DNA of 40,132 bases, from NCBI RefSeq assembly GCF_000231035.2, contig NZ_KI912250.1:182595-222726 (forward strand), in the 5' to 3' direction. This stretch comes from Saccharomonospora iraqiensis subsp. paurometabolica YIM 90007 (lineage in GTDB: Bacteria; Actinomycetota; Actinomycetes; Mycobacteriales; Pseudonocardiaceae). This document shows positions 39,617 to 40,132 of the stretch, piece by piece. Below the pieces are notes generated by a model. The model did no database searches. It had not been told where the DNA came from and was given only the letters and a program-made list of their open reading frames with translations. The position numbers and the translations under genes were made by a program. Each line of letters opens with the position of its first letter. Positions within the stretch are counted from its first letter, which is position 1.

Positions 39617-39639
39617 CCGCCCGCGTCGATGGCGGGCGG
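39617..39639 (+). terminator. Hairpin after the FmdB-type gene
   Basis: CCGCCCGC, loop GTCGATG, GCGGGCGG, 15 bases after the stop codon. An 8-base-pair GC stem at the right place for a terminator. Confidence 0.65.
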
Positions 39640-39688
39640 TGGGCGGCACATCCGGTGACGTTCGTCGCCGCCGCCGTCCACAGGGTCC

Positions 39689-39704
39689 GGGTTGTCCACA
39701 ACCC
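39689..39704. repeat. Palindrome containing a DnaA-box sequence
   Basis: GGGTTGT-CC-ACAACCC, a perfect inverted repeat that includes TTGTCCACA, the actinobacterial DnaA-box consensus; a partial GTCCACA lies 16 bases to the left. It stands in the 218-base gap before the SAF-domain gene. Single boxes occur by chance or act in DnaA titration; no origin is implied. A small CACCCCG/CGGGGTG hairpin further right lies just before the SAF-domain gene. Confidence 0.5.
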
Positions 39705-39820
39705 CGCCGCGCCGCGGTGTCGCGGTGTCCGTCCCGTCCCTACCGTCGGAGTCGACGGGGGGTGGACGGCCCTCCACCGAGGAACCGGTCACCCCGACGT
39801 GACCGGGGTGAGGGGACGAC

Positions 39821-40132
39821 ATGCCGGACAACGACCGGGCGGGCCGGCGACGCCGGACGACCCGCCTCCGCACGGGGTGGCGGGTCCACCCGGCCACAGC
39901 AGTCCGCCGTGTCCTCGCCGTCGTGTTGTTCGTCACCTCCGGGTTCGTGCTCGCCGTCCCGGGTGGGAACGCCGGATCCGGTCGTCCGACGCTGGTGACC
40001 GCCCGCGACCTGCCCACGGGAGCCACGCTGACCGCCGACGACGTCCGGGTGGTCGACCTGCCCGGTGCGGTCCGGCCCGCCGGCGTGTTCACCCGCCCCG
40101 CCCAGGTCGACGGGCGGCGGCTCGGTGCGGGC
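39821..40132 (+). CDS. SAF-domain protein (CpaB/RcpC-like), 3' end outside window
   Basis: The first 104 residues are visible. An Arg-rich cytoplasmic N-terminus (RAGRRRRTTRLRTGWRVHP) is followed by one transmembrane helix (VLAVVLFVTSGFVLAV) and then an extracytoplasmic SAF domain: PTLVTARDLPTGATLTADDV, RVVDLPGAVRPAGVF, VDGRRLGAG. SAF domains of this layout occur in Flp-pilus assembly protein CpaB and in uncharacterised actinobacterial proteins; no pilus gene is visible in the window. GAGGGGACGAC precedes the ATG. Confidence 0.85.
   Translation, partial: MPDNDRAGRRRRTTRLRTGWRVHPATAVRRVLAVVLFVTSGFVLAVPGGNAGSGRPTLVTARDLPTGATLTADDVRVVDLPGAVRPAGVFTRPAQVDGRRLGAG

Noticed and set aside
39692-39700. 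Replication origin suggested by a DnaA box
   Set aside because: Only one exact box and no dnaA, dnaN, rpmH or parAB genes nearby.

Overview
The window is about 70% G+C, with GTG and TTG starts beside ATG, strong AGGAGG-type ribosome sites and several leaderless-looking promoters. Its right end has the gene order sepX/glpR - rimJ - glp (moeA-like) - galU / fthC - fmdB (ruc), which I recall from mycobacteria and relatives. This points to a chromosome of a mycelial actinomycete, most likely Pseudonocardiales. That placement is inference; no 16S rRNA gene is present.

Layout. (1) 1-1851, minus strand: a rhodanese, a 57-residue Cys-rich protein and a TPC-motif metal P-type ATPase that runs off the left edge. 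A CsoR-family-like inverted repeat (GATACCCC-CC-GGGGTATC) lies upstream. (2) 2053-9162, plus strand: a tight operon of class I aldolase (fbaB), GH65 disaccharide phosphorylase, PEP synthase (ppsA) and a divergent phosphoglycerate kinase, read as an alternative gluconeogenic and disaccharide module. (3) 9289-17253: a catabolic cluster under a GntR/UTRA regulator, with a phosphotriesterase-family pair (one member without its metal ligands), an FAD monooxygenase, an HSL-type esterase, a metallo-beta-lactamase-fold hydrolase and a CocE/NonD hydrolase. Two similar AT-rich sites mark its promoters. (4) 17415-18094: vapBC toxin-antitoxin. (5) 18072-25733: a rubber (poly-cis-1,4-isoprene) degradation locus. 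It holds two tandem Tat-exported latex-clearing proteins (lcp), an oxiB/oxiA molybdenum aldehyde oxidase, a small coupled membrane ORF, a divergent TetR regulator and an acyl-CoA dehydrogenase. Lcp cleaves the polymer outside the cell, OxiAB would oxidise the oligo-isoprenoid aldehydes to acids, and beta-oxidation enzymes would finish the job.

(6) 25786-29257: a Nudix hydrolase, a gene remnant and an hsdM-hsdS pair without hsdR. (7) 29294-33430: an ECF42-type sigma factor coupled to a YCII/DGPF protein, with matching divergent promoters, a RibD/DHFR-like reductase, a CGNR zinc-finger regulator divergent from a UlaG-like hydrolase over a repeated operator, and the relic of a second DGPF gene. 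(8) 33540-34214: a DUF3995 membrane protein and tRNA-Ala(CGC). The tRNA sits at the junction between the accessory left part and the conserved right part.

(9) 34271-40132, core genome: SepX/GlpR and Glp (gephyrin-like cell-division pair), a RimJ-type acetyltransferase, GalU, 5-formyltetrahydrofolate cyclo-ligase, an FmdB/Ruc-like zinc-ribbon chaperone behind a CIRCE operator, and the start of a SAF-domain protein.

No stretch longer than 300 bases lacks a gene. I saw no rRNA, transposase, integrase, phage gene or CRISPR array. Very long open frames antisense to real genes are GC-composition shadows and are omitted.
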